From NCBI RefSeq assembly GCF_036320965.1, contig NC_092271.1, positions 24,067,036 to 24,131,035 on the forward strand: DNA of 64,000 nucleotides, given 5' to 3'. Shown one piece after another: positions 22,720-35,147 of this stretch. The DNA is from Panulirus ornatus (lineage: Eukaryota > Arthropoda > Malacostraca > Decapoda > Palinuridae). The position numbers were made by a program, and so were the translations under genes. The notes under the pieces are model-generated. The model had not been told where the DNA came from and did no database searches. It saw only the letters and a list, made by a program, of their open reading frames with translations. Numbering within the stretch: position 1 is the stretch's first letter; each line of letters starts with the position of its first letter.

Positions 22720-22825
22720 AAGACAATTTGTTTCGAGAACTTTGAGTAACGGGGAGAAAATTTCATAATCGTGTTGTCCCGTCTTAACCTTGTGTATACG
22801 TCACATGTGTTATTTATGAACTCAC

Positions 22826-22980
22826 CTTCAAGGTAGGCGAGGTATCCATTAATCGACCAGCCTCGAGGGGAGGATAAACACCCGAGTTGGATGTGGGTCG
22901 ACTGCCGTTCCCAGGACTCGGTCCCATGCGAGCCCATGCTGACTCATCGTCATTAATGCTAACCACTTCATCGCGGAAGA
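22826..22980 (-). mobile_element. tRNA-derived SINE copy
   Basis: Blocks are 'ccattaatcgaccagcctcg', 'aacacccgagttggatgtgg', a degraded B box in 'caggactcggtcccatg' and the A-box complement 'gctaaccacttcatcg' (about 22958-22973). Same order as 10809-10945. A short (GT)n follows at 22983. Confidence 0.6.
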
Positions 22981-23044
22981 CCGTGTGTGTGTGTGTAGCC
23001 AGTCACGGCTTCATCCATACATCACGCACAAACCTACACAAGAC

Positions 23045-23190
23045 AACCTCTCACGGTACGACCCTTGGGCGTGTTGCCTGTCGCCTTTGACCTGATCTTT
23101 GATGGTCACGTCAAAAGGCTACGCTATCATACTGAGGGGCCGTATCGTCGTGTGAGCTCAAGGACCAAACCATTGTGCTCAAGGGGACTG
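23045..23190. mobile_element. Palindromic MITE-like element, copy 4
   Basis: The left arm has 'cggtacgacccttgggcgtg' and 'gcctttgacctgatc'. The right arm has 'ggtcacgtcaaaaggctacg', 'ctatcatactgaggggccgt' and 'cgtgtgagctcaagg'. Confidence 0.6.
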
Positions 23191-23687
23191 AATTAAGTAT
23201 TCACTCTCGGGTAACCATTTCCTTCTTCTCCAAAGTGTAAGTGTGGAGCGACAGGATCCCCTTATCAGAGCTAGTTGATATATTGTTGTAAGAGTCTCAG
23301 TGATGCCAGATATATTATTGTAAGAGTCTCGGTGATGCCAGACCCGACACACGACCCCCACACAGACGCCAGCGCCGCCTCACTCCCGGACACTACAATG
23401 ATAAACAAACCACAAAAAACGAGTCTATTGAGAACGCGGAGGATCCGAAGTATAAAGAAAGATTTATAAGGAACCGTTCGGGAAGATGAAGGCTTTCTAT
23501 TAGAAAGATAAGAAAAAAGTAATGATCTCACTGAGAGATGGAAGCTACATATAAGGATGTAAAAACAGTGTTAGTAAGATAATGAGTAATTATTGGGTCT
23601 GAACCACTATGTTGGTCTGGGGTTATGCACACACAGCTAGCGACTCAGGTTATCTGTGTTTAATGTAAAAGTGATCTATGTGTGTTT

Positions 23688-23691
<4 letters not shown>
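23191..23691. other. No gene recognised
   Basis: A direct repeat of about 42 bp ('tattgtaagagtctc.gtgatgccaga') occurs at about 23280 and 23311. No coding signal is seen. Confidence 0.35.

Positions 23692-23724
<33 letters not shown>
23692..23724. repeat. (TG)n microsatellite
   Basis: Pure TG tract. Confidence 0.9.
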
Positions 23725-23728
<4 letters not shown>

Positions 23729-23879
23729 GGGGAGGGGGATGGAGGGTGTTAGTGTCTGTTTGTAGTATATGTGTGTGAGTTTACATATGTTTGCGTGCTT
23801 ATAAATGTGGGCCAGTGTATGTGCGTTATTACCTGTCTTCACATATGAGAGCGCTTTACACCTGTGGGGCCACACCTCT

Positions 23880-24930
23880 TAACCTCATATTTCTACCATA
23901 TCGAGATGTGAGTTTTCCACTACCATCCACATACATCTCCTCCTGGTCCAATAAGTTCCCCGTGTCCACTATTCCAGTGGAAGAACCATTTCCTCACGTT
24001 CCTCCTGACGCTGCTCTTGCTTCCAGTTTTCCGTTATGTTCTAAATTCCTGCTGGTGCTTTAAGAACTGTCCCGTGTTCATATCATGGCTCGCTGTGGAT
24101 CTGAAGGTCGTTGTTATGTGTCCTACTTTCCCATTATGGACAGATCCAGGTCTTCGCTCCACTTATCATTCATTTCACTTGATCCAGCCACCATCCTTGC
24201 AGCATTACGTTGGAACCTTTTTCAGCAGCTTGTGTGTGTTGTCTCAAGTAAGGAGACCAGACTGTACATAGAAACATACTCCAGCTTGGGTCGATCCCAC
24301 TTTGTGCAGGTCTTATAAAACATCCCAGCGTCCATTTATGTGAAGGACGACTTATCACTGACCAACTTGTGACGTGTTGCTACCATGATATATTCACTTG
24401 ATCTCAAGTTGATACGTTCGACTTAACATTATCTCCTAATTGGTTTCGAATTATTGATTTATGCATCTCGTTTTCCGTTAACACGTTGGACGAACCTGGT
24501 CTCTATTCCTCTCCTCTCTACTATGAATTCATTTGAATTATGTTTTGTTATATATTCGGCAACTGTTACGTTACGTTGCAGTATGATGCACTCTATTGTT
24601 CTGTGCAACGTACGTGGGTTTAGCGCAGCAGGAAACGTTGTTGATTGCGATTAAATTTACTTCTAGCAAGTCATTTGCATGCACCAGAAATAACAGCGGT
24701 GCCAGCATTGAGCCTTGGGGATCCCCTCTACCCACAACACTTGTCACCGGCGTCGTCCAGCTTGTGTAGGCGAACCTGACGCGCTGCCTGCTGCGTTCCA
24801 TACACATGACTTCCAGTGTCTGTAAGGATGAATAACCTGCCTGTCAGCAGCTTGGTATTCCCGCTCCTTCGTCAGTTCCTCTGTCAGAGTGTGGCATTGT
24901 CAAAGACCTTCCGGCACTCCAGGAACACAT
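23880..24930 (-). pseudogene. Degenerate LINE with reverse-transcriptase fragment
   Basis: On minus near 24760-24680 the frame reads DPQGSMLAPLLFLVHANDL. This is a decayed copy of the RT motif normally seen as GVPQGSVLGPLLFLIYINDL. Upstream on minus (24930-24890) another frame reads LECRKVFDNATL, a remnant of motif A (normally ..KAFD.V.H..L). The rest down to 23880 looks like the 3' region of the same element, similar in style to 5290-5720. Several stops and frameshifts are present. Clade is CR1/Jockey-like by resemblance. Confidence 0.6.
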
Positions 24931-24960
24931 TCTACACCCACACGTCTCTGTCCCAAGATG

Positions 24961-24997
24961 CGCGCGCGCGTGTGTGTGTGTGTGTGTGTGTGTGTGT
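24961..24997. repeat. (GC)n(TG)n microsatellite
   Basis: A GC-alternating run passes directly into a TG run. Both are purine-pyrimidine alternations able to adopt Z-DNA. Confidence 0.9.
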
Positions 24998-25189
24998 TGT
25001 GAGGTGGGGTTGTGTGGGCGCGTAACACGGTAGCGGGTGACGCCCACATCAGGGGCGCCGCCCCGCCCACAACACACTGCTCGGCTACAAGTGTCAAAAC
25101 CATTTATTCCCTGAGTCAACAGTGGTGTCTGGCACACCTCAACCCCCCTCCCCCCACCTCTTCCCCAACACCACCACCTTCATCTTACT

Positions 25190-25435
25190 ATCCCTCTTTG
25201 ATACTCCCCCTTTGGCTATCCTCCCCTAGCTATCCTCCTCTGGCTATCCCACATTGGTACTTCCCGTTCTAGCTATCCTCCTATGGCTATACTACATTGA
25301 TAATCCTCATCTGGCTATCCTCTTGCTATCACATTTTGATACTCCCCCTCTCACTATCCCACTCCGATACTCCCCTTCTCTGTCTCCGCCTTGGGCAATC
25401 TCCATCTAGCTATTCCCCTTTGGTATCTCCCCACT
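25190..25435. repeat. Degenerate 'ctggctatcctcc' minisatellite
   Basis: About fifteen diverged units of the form 'ctctggctatcctcc' or 'tttgatactccccc' follow one another without a clear constant period. Confidence 0.8.
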
Positions 25436-25557
25436 CTGCCTCACCTCCCACGTCCCTCTCCCGCCAGCCAGCCAGCCAGCTCGTGTTCTCCCTCACCCAC
25501 CCATATGCTTGGTATGTTAAAGCTCTTGAGTATATGTACGTCTGTGAGTGAGGGGGT

Positions 25558-25674
25558 ACCTACCCTGCCATTAGGCAGTGCAAGCGCGTAACGCTCATCA
25601 CATATGCCAATGGCATCTGGTGTTTGCAAGCGGTTACCCATCCAAGTATTGACTTGATCCTACGTTGGTTAACT

Positions 25675-25677
<3 letters not shown>
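25558..25677 (-). mobile_element. 5S-rRNA-derived element (SINE3-like or 5S pseudogene)
   Basis: On minus, 25677-25604 reads 'ggagttaaccaacgtaggat', 'caagtcaatacttggatggg' and 'taaccgcttgcaaacaccag', then 'atgccattggca'. This follows the 3' half of animal 5S rRNA (AAGCAACGTTGGGC...GTACTTGGATGGGTGACCGC...ACACCAGGTGC). The region of box A, the intermediate element and box C of the internal pol III promoter is kept with changes. A non-5S tail follows to about 25558, which favours a SINE over a simple 5S pseudogene. The 5' end is cut off by a (GA)n tract. Confidence 0.7.

Positions 25678-25740
<63 letters not shown>
25678..25740. repeat. (GA)n microsatellite
   Basis: Pure GA tract, abutting the truncated 5' side of the 5S-derived element. 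Confidence 0.95.
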
Positions 25741-25745
<5 letters not shown>

Positions 25746-25765
25746 GTGTGTGCGTGCGTGTGTAA

Positions 25766-25816
25766 ATCCCTATTTTTACTGTATAGGGAGGGAATTCTAC
25801 TCTGGCGGGGCCCCAT
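25766..25816 (-). repeat. GGGGCCCC module, copy 1
   Basis: On minus: 'atggggccccgccagagtag', 'aattccctccctatacag'. Two further copies at 35289-35340 and 39057-39107 share the GGGGCCCC palindrome, the GAGT.TA spacing and 'ctcc.tatactg'. Each copy lies near a CA/TG tract. Confidence 0.5.
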
Positions 25817-25904
25817 TTCTGTGTGATTACTGTTTGTGTGTTTCGGGAAGAGAGCTTTGCACTCGTGTTATTCGTTCTCTTAATCTTGAATATGATTATC
25901 ATGT

Positions 25905-25907
<3 letters not shown>

Positions 25908-25962
<55 letters not shown>
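25908..25962. repeat. (CA)n microsatellite
   Basis: About 55 bp of pure CA. Confidence 0.95.
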
Positions 25963-25965
<3 letters not shown>

Positions 25966-25989
25966 CCTATGCCAGGTGTGTGTATGTGT

Positions 25990-26055
25990 GCCATTATACC
26001 GAAGGGATCTTACCCTCGTACTTAAGGGTCGTACCGTCGTGCTCAAGGGTTGAAG
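25990..26055. mobile_element. Palindromic MITE-like element, right half only
   Basis: 'accgaagggatcttaccctc', 'gtacttaagggtcgtaccgt' and 'cgtgctcaagggtt' correspond to the outer right arm of the family. The left half is missing. Confidence 0.5.
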
Positions 26056-26367
26056 AGATACATTTTCCTGCACCTGTTTAATGGTCGCTAAATCACAGCT
26101 TTCAGCACGGAAATCGTACCCTCACCACTGGAGACCTTGATCTTATACCTCCTCGGTCCCCTGAGCCTCGCACTATAAAGGCTCCTTATCCTCCCGTTCC
26201 ACTGTCTGGAACTAGTTACACTACGTCTAGGGAACCATAAATCCTGACACCAAGGAAACAACGTAACACATACGAACTTCAGGCAGAAATGTTCGTCAGG
26301 ATGCATGATTCTGAGACGGTGCAATATTGTTCCCTCTAAAATACCGTCCTTATGTTTTTAATGTATT

Positions 26368-26580
26368 CACGACGGTACGACGCTTGAGTACTACGATACG
26401 ACGCTTGAGTACGATGCTGCGGCATTTGATCACGGCGATACGTCCATTGGTTATGACAGCCTGGCCTTTGACCTCAACCATAACGATCAGATCAAAGGCC
26501 AGTCTTTCACACCCGTTCTGCTCATGGGTCGTTTTGTCGTGCCCAAATGTCGTACCGTCGTGCTCATGAGGTAATAACAA
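26368..26580. mobile_element. Palindromic MITE-like element, copy 5 (long)
   Basis: The left arm has two units of 'cg.tacgacgcttgagta' and CCTGGCCTTTGACCTCAACC. The right arm has 'gatcagatcaaaggccagtc' and two units of 'gtcgt.ccgtcgtgctcatg'. Arms are inverted repeats around a short centre at about 26480. The DR1-like site is on minus at 26474-26462. Confidence 0.7.
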
Positions 26581-27477
26581 TCAAGATCAGCTCCGGCTGG
26601 GGACTGAGGCGCACCAATATGATTACAGAATTGATTTCGGGAAATCAGTTGCATCTGTGTTGGGTTTCCCCTCCACACCTCTTTTTTTTTTTTTTGCCTC
26701 ATTTTTACGTTCTTTCCGTTATTCATGTACCCTCTTTCCCTTCACTCTGGTGCTGCTGCTGCCCCCTGCCGGTGCAAACCCCGCGGGTGGAGGCATGTAA
26801 GCAGTCTATGTTTTAGATCTCTGTGAAGTCCAGTAATGAGTCGAGACGTGTAACGTTTTGGCAAGCGGGCTTGGCCGCCGCGCTCCTTCCCTTTCACTCA
26901 CATCTCTCCTCCGTCCCTAAACTTATCCACCAACCTAATGTGATTCTTGAGGTGCTAGAGTCTATGTTAGGGAAAAACTAACCTTCATATGGCTGACTAT
27001 CAATTTTACAAAACAATTGATACCTGTATTCTTTCCTGATAGGCTTGTACATGATAATGCTACCCCGTTAAAACTTTCCCAAACAAATCGGTCGTGGGCG
27101 GAGCTGGGTGAAACTGCTGCGTGCGGGTGGTAACGGCAGATTCCTCTCTCTTATCGTTCTCATATTTCATAGACTCTAAGTACCTTGTTCAACAGCGAAA
27201 TGGAACCTATTTGCTCACCTCCCCGATCCTGTCTTAAAAGGATCAGATAGACCGAGGCCGCTTGCTTGTGCCTGAAAACCCGTGTACATTGGTCATGTGT
27301 TGTAATGATTTCTTGATAGAGTTCATTTCCTTTTCGTAGTATGTCAGGATCCTCTTGTTGCTAGTCCTGGTACAGTATGGGAGTGTATGTGCGCCATATT
27401 GTGTATGTATGTGTGAATAGGTTCGTGTATCTGAGTGCGAATATATGACCAGTATTTGCTTAATCCCATGACCTGAG
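26581..27477. other. No gene recognised
   Basis: Mixed DNA with a GC-richer patch near 26870 ('cttggccgccgcgctcc'). No exon can be supported. Confidence 0.35.
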
Positions 27478-27612
27478 CAGTGAGACCCTTGAGTTTAAGA
27501 TGGCCTGGCCTTTGACCTGAGCCTTTTGGGTTAGGTCAAAAGGCCACTCTGATACAACCAAGGGTCGTATCGTTCGCAAGGATCGTCAATTCGTGCTCCA
27601 TGGTCGTACCGT
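27478..27612. mobile_element. Palindromic MITE-like element, copy 6
   Basis: 'tggcctggcctttgacctga' on the left pairs with 'gggttaggtcaaaaggccac' on the right around a 6-10 bp centre. 'ccaagggtcgtatcgtt' and 'catggtcgtaccgtc' form the outer right arm. Confidence 0.7.
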
Positions 27613-27614
27613 CA

Positions 27615-27835
27615 GGGATTTGTGGAGTATAATGGAACTGACCAAGATACTTGAGAGAAGAGCTGTAAGAAGCTGCTTGTACACCATAAGAGTTGTGGAT
27701 GAATGGAATAATCTGAGTGAGGAAATGATGAATGTGGACAGTAGGAAGAGGCTTATAAAGGATGTTGGTGGAGAGAGTTCAAAAGATTGGAACCTCAGAA
27801 GTGGAATACTCCCTCCCCGTATCGTAATGTAATAG
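27615..27835 (+). pseudogene. LINE ORF2 C-terminal fragment
   Basis: The plus frame from 27593 gives, after the MITE, RAVRSCLYTIRVVDEWNNLS and EEMMNVDSRKRLIKDV. This matches in pattern the extreme C-terminal segment of CR1/Jockey-like LINE polymerases (FFS.RVV..WN.LPEEVV...S...FK..LD). It is a 5'-truncated remnant in an open frame of about 60 codons, with a stop at 27830. It follows directly on the MITE copy. Confidence 0.6.
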
Positions 27836-28357
27836 ATTAATTCATTGACACAATAAATGGTACGTACGCCTATGTATATACAAGCATCCTATCTTCATGT
27901 TTATCCATTTACTCATAAACCAAATAATGAACGAAGATTTCAGGAAAAGAAAATGATATGATCAGCTCAAAAACAGACTCGATAGCATTGGGAGTATCCA
28001 GTTGTAACTCGGACCTGAGTGAAAATTACGGAATAAACTTTAAAGATGATTCTAATTCTGGTTATGAGGTTAACGATTATGACGAAGACTAATCATGATG
28101 ATGACGGTGATCGGTCATGATCATGATTACCAGTACTATAACAACAACAGTGTTAATTACACTATGCTTCGCAGTCACCAGCGATGAACACATTCCTACC
28201 CCCTCCCCCCCACAGCAACATCCAAGCTTTCCTACCCCCACATCCAACCCCACCTCACCCCCTCCCAGCTAGTGGGGCCTCCCCGTGACACACACCATAC
28301 GTACAAACAGTAATATATGCAAATTATGAAATACACCAAACTCTCTGTGTAGAAAAT

Positions 28358-28359
<2 letters not shown>
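27836..28359. other. No feature recognised
   Basis: AT-rich DNA with some ATG/GAT-rich sequence at 28060-28130. No gene is seen. Confidence 0.35.
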
Positions 28360-28417
<58 letters not shown>

Positions 28418-28521
28418 ACAGTATACCTCCACCTGAATGCGCATCTAATGCTTGCTATATTGTAAACAAGACAAAGAAAAATAGATTTCTAATATAGTGC
28501 ACCAGGGAGCTACACCACCCC

Positions 28522-28571
<50 letters not shown>
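28360..28571. repeat. Two (CA)n microsatellites
   Basis: GCGC then CA at about 28360-28417, and CA at about 28524-28571. Confidence 0.95.
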
Positions 28572-28573
<2 letters not shown>

Positions 28574-28784
28574 GGCAGTCACATCATTACGTCCACTATA
28601 ATCATCCTTATCTCAATGCTAAAAGGTTTTTTCCTTCCCCTGGCTTATCAATAATTAATATTTTACAGCTTTACTATCGGTCCACTGGAGGTGGCCTTAT
28701 CCGCGCCATAACCTGAGTCGACACGTTACTTTACCCTATCTTGTTGGTCCTGTGGCTTGTAATGGTGGGGTGCTGGCTGTACCC

Positions 28785-29020
28785 CTGACCACCCTCCACC
28801 ACCCTCACGCCCACTAACCCTCCCTCCACCACCCTTACGCCCACTAATCCACCCTCCACCCCCCCTCACGCCCACCAACTCACCCTCCACCACCCTCATA
28901 CCCCACCTTCCACCACCCTCACGCCCATCAACCCACCCTCCACCACCCTCACGCCCACCAACTCACCCTCCACCACCCTTACACCCACCACCCTCACGCC
29001 CATCAACTCACCCATCCAAC
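28785..29020. repeat. C-rich minisatellite, about 30-bp unit
   Basis: Seven or so units resemble 'caccaccctcacgcccacca' followed by 'actcaccctc'. Variants differ by substitutions and short deletions. No G is present in most units except in 'acgccc'. Confidence 0.85.
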
Positions 29021-29057
29021 AAACACCACCCACTAATGCTTATACTTTTTCCCCTTA

Positions 29058-31319
<2,262 letters not shown>

Positions 31320-31540
31320 TTATGCACGACAGTACGACCCTTGAGCTCGGCGGTACGACCCTTGGGGCATCAACGTACGACCCCTAGGGCGTGTTGATGG
31401 CCTGACCTTCAACCTGACCCTTAAAGACTTTTACATAAGGCTGTTTGTTATACCTAAGGGTAGTCGTGTACCAATTTGCTCAGGGGCTTTTGCACCGTCG
31501 TGCTCCAAGGGTCGCACTGTCGTGTTTGAGGTTACCTACC
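31320..31540. mobile_element. Palindromic MITE-like element, copy 7 (expanded)
   Basis: The left arm carries three 'gtacgaccc.t.g' units and 'tggcctgaccttcaacctga'. The right arm carries 'cctaagggtagtcgtgtacc' and 'gcaccgtcgtgctccaaggg' with 'tcgcactgtcgtg'. Outer units have been duplicated relative to other copies. Confidence 0.6.
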
Positions 31541-31930
31541 CGGCCCGTGGTTGATCCGTTAAGTCACCACAGTGTTCACACCTTCACGAAAAAGATTGAT
31601 GTCCACGTCCCCTAGTAATCAACGTGCTTGTGGCACCTCGACAACCGCGGCGCTCGTGGGGGGACTTGTCGCACAAGCCACAAGTCACCCACCCCTCCCA
31701 CAACAACAAGCTTTCGAAAGGCTTTTGCGAACAAGCCAAGAACTCTACCGTCACTGTAATCTTTGCAAGGCCCCCACCACCACCCCACTCGCCTGGGGTC
31801 TTGGTTAGCCACACACACCAAAGGATTTATAACGTACTATACGGAAGGATCTATCGGAAGGACCCACACACCTCTAGGATAGGGAGAGTCTATGGTTGTA
31901 ATTGTTCCGTAGGATGCTGCTGGGCCGATA
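31541..31930. other. No feature recognised
   Basis: Mixed DNA. Overlapping frames on both strands show no family resemblance. Confidence 0.3.
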
Positions 31931-31931
31931 C

Positions 31932-32206
31932 CATCTGCTGGAGGGGAGGGCACCATCTGGTGGTTGTGGAGATAGTTACCATCTGCTGAGAGTCATTTGG
32001 TGGGTATTAGGTCCTATACCATCTGTGTCGGGTAAGTGAGTGAGTGGTGGGATATTACACCATCTGACTGGGGATATCAGTTGGACAATAGTGCGTTTAC
32101 CAGCTGAGTGGGAGGAGGAGAGCTGGTGACTGCTAGGACAGTCACCAGCTGAGGGGTCAAACAAATGGACATGAAGCAGCGGACTGGGGTTTGGGACCAG
32201 CAGATG
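31932..32206. promoter_or_regulatory. E-box cluster 3' of Hand
   Basis: Eleven CANNTG sites occur in 275 bp: CATCTG at 31932, 31954, 31980, 32020 and 32061; CATTTG 31994; CAGTTG 32078; CAGCTG 32101 and 32146; CAAATG 32162; CAGATG 32201. About one would be expected by chance. CATCTG/CAGATG is the box reported for HAND1 (Thing1) dimers. The block lies about 1.9 kb beyond the Hand stop codon. It may be an enhancer; the recurrent 'accatctg' also allows a decayed tandem repeat. Confidence 0.45.
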
Positions 32207-33291
32207 GTGACCAGCAGCCCAGGATAACCAAGATAACCTTACAATATAACTAAGATCACAACACTGCACCGAAATATTTGGCACCGCCTTACTTCGCGAG
32301 AACTTCCCCACAACAAACAACAGTCAAAGCAGGTTCTCGACTCCCATCATGTCCACGAGAGGTTACTGATGAGTCTGAACGATGGATGGGAGTCACACTT
32401 CTCTCTACCGTCCAGCTGATGTAAAGGATTGTGTCAAGACAACAGGACTTCTGTACAAATCCAAATTATTAAGAAAAAGAAAAAGAAAGTCGAGGTGTAG
32501 GTGATGAATTTCGTCTCGATTTGATAAAGTTTGATTCATACGGGTTATTGAGGACATCATGTCAGCTACTTCATCCAATAGTGGTAATACCACAGGCCTC
32601 TTTTGATGTTCGATGTGGTCTATATTTCACGTGTCCGTTGACGTCATGGCTTTGAATCCCGGCCAGGGATGACGTATTATGAACAGTCGGGTGAATGAAC
32701 TGGTTGATATCACGTTCAGAGCAAGTACCGTGGCTACACGTGGTGAGAGAATTTCACCTCAATCACAGAGGAATCTCAATATATAAATTTGAAAAAAAGA
32801 AATGATAATAAATCTATGAAAGACAAGCTAAACTATTTTAACATTAAAGTATAAGTGGAATATTCTCTTCACACACTGTACACCAAGTCAGGTATGGACA
32901 TCTCGCCAAACTATATATAAAGAAATGACATTAGGATCCTGCCGAGAACAGAAGTTGTACACAAAAGGATTTACAGTGATGCCAATCTGTTGAGGCTTAT
33001 GATCCATCATCACACGCTCATACACCTATCTCAATTACAGTCTCAGTCCTTATGATAATCATTTACCCCACGTACGATCTCTTCGCCTGGTCCAGTTCTT
33101 AAGGGCACCTTAACATTCTAGGTTCCCTACGTCACTTCATCACCATCTCAAAGCTTCGTTTCAACTTATTATCTCAACACTGTAGTGACAAGACTTGCTG
33201 CTCACTCGTTGATTGTTCGGTAGTTCTACCCTCGCCCTTAACACTAAATTACTTCAGTCTAATTTGGTTATATGAAACATCTACAAACAAT

Positions 33292-33295
<4 letters not shown>
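32207..33295. other. No gene recognised
   Basis: AT-rich DNA 3' of Hand without recognised repeats. No clear minus-strand AATAAA signal was found in it. Confidence 0.35.
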
Positions 33296-33370
<75 letters not shown>

Positions 33371-33610
33371 TTTTTGGTATATCAGATTACAAGACCCACG
33401 GGAACTATTGGCGAACGAAGCTTCTTTTCAGAATAAAACGGTCATAACGGTTCTAACCGCCTTAACGGTTTTAACGTTAACGGCTTCAGCAGAAAGGCCG
33501 TCAGACTGTTTTCTTTATCTGTAAACATTACTTTATATACAAATCGAATAAACTCAGATTTGCTCTTATTTTGTATACCTAAGAGCTGAAAACAATAAAA
33601 CTTTAACAAT

Positions 33611-33694
<84 letters not shown>
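33296..33694. repeat. Two (TA)n microsatellites
   Basis: TA at about 33296-33366 and about 33614-33694. Between them lies 'aacggt' repeated four to five times (33438-33475). Confidence 0.95.
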
Positions 33695-33698
<4 letters not shown>

Positions 33699-33699
33699 T

Positions 33700-34100
33700 T
33701 CTAAGAAGTTGGTTCGCTTTTTAGTCACATTTCATTTTTACTGGAGCGATCTTGACAGAAGGATTTGAACGGATCTCCTGACGTAACAGTGAGAGAGATC
33801 ATGAAGGAAGGAAGAGTGGAACAAAACCAGAGAGCGAGGGGTACAGGGCAGGACGAGGACTCGTCTCCACCTACGCGTCGGCTCCAGCAAGACCATATAC
33901 TCCACCAAAACACTTCGACGTCACGAGGAACCTTACTGCTAGTACTCATCAGGACTTCTGGGCTGTTTGATGCGTCTGTATCTTCCTGCGTGCCCAGCCT
34001 GGGCATATCCTGGTGTATTTACAATCCCGGAAACCTTAGAAATGGGATTCCTCTGAAGGTTCTCGCGTCCTCCATCTGCGAGGTCTTCGCCCAAGTTCCG
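33700..34100 (-). other. Probable Hand 3' UTR
   Basis: GC-richer DNA continues directly beyond the Hand stop codon until the TA tract, which fits a 3' untranslated region. The 3' end cannot be fixed by eye. Open frames on both strands here are chance frames in GC-richer sequence. Confidence 0.35.
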
Positions 34101-34283
34101 TCAGTGCTTCAGCTCCTGCGCCCACACTGTCTCTGGCCAGCCCGTCCTCCCTCGGCGCTTCTCGAGCGTAGTAGCTCCCTCGTGGGTGGAGGAGGCGCCC
34201 ATGGAGGCGGAGGAGGTGTGGGCGATGCCAATGGCCCCCTCGCTACCAGGGGTCGTGGGTTCGACGTCCATGTCGCTATCATC
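34101..34283 (-). CDS. Hand: Hand coding exon 2 (C-terminus)
   Basis: The acceptor CTCACAG lies just above 34283, preceded by a pyrimidine-rich stretch. 60 codons then TGA at 34103-34101. The frame joins exon 1 in phase 0 and starts [16 protein letters not shown]. It ends EKRR followed by [16 protein letters not shown]. Vertebrate HAND2 and fly Hand have Q where this has E after GWP. The exon is too short to stand out as a long open frame and was found from this motif. Confidence 0.92.
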   Translation of the reverse strand, partial: DDSDMDVEPTTPGSEGAIGIAHTSSASMGASSTHEGATTLEKRRGRTGWPETVWAQELKH

Positions 34284-34608
34284 CTGTGAGGGGATACATT
34301 TGTTAGTGTTAGATTATGGAACAATTTTGTCCAGTCATGGGAGTGTGTTGGGTCATGGTAAAGTGCGGTAGATTATGTTAAATTGTCTTTAAGGAGGGTT
34401 CGTGGTGTTCGAGAACTATGCAGGTCCTCATGTATTGGTGCAGTATTAATGGTGTTTTAGGTTAGGTTATGGTTGAGGGTGTTAGAATATGGTGATGCAT
34501 GATACTGATGAATAATGTTTGATTATGGTATAACCTGATGATGCTATACTTCAAGGGAGTCAGGTTCGGCCGGTCTCGCGAGACAGTAGGTCACACGCGG
34601 GTATGTAC

Positions 34609-34681
<73 letters not shown>

Positions 34682-35100
34682 GGACAGAGAGAGAGCTAAC
34701 TCTACAACATGAAGAAGCCCTGAGAGACCAGGAAGGCCCATGCCCCGCCAGGCCCGGCCTCGCCAGACGCCGCGGCCACAAAGAATGATGTAGCGGTAAA
34801 GAGCTAAAATTAGGCGGGTGACGGCCCGGTGTCCGCTTACTGGGGCCGACGCTGGGAGGGTGTGGTGTGTCCTGGAGAACGGCTCTGGCGGGACACACAC
34901 ACACACACACACGTACCCGCAGTACCACAGGAACTATAGGTAGTTGATGGTCGGCAACCAACGACCATGGAGTTACTACCCACCTGGGTATCAGGAGGTG
35001 TTAGTGACAGTGGCGCAGTAAATCAGCACTGCAGTGCCTATCATGCTCCCCTCCCTAGCTCAGTTAACTGAAATGTTTTCTGCCTCACACACACACACAC

Positions 35101-35147
<47 letters not shown>

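Noticed and set aside
33765..34289. 174-codon plus frame
   Set aside because: It lies opposite Hand exon 2 and its 3' UTR. The minus strand holds the conserved Hand C-terminus, so the plus frame is a shadow.
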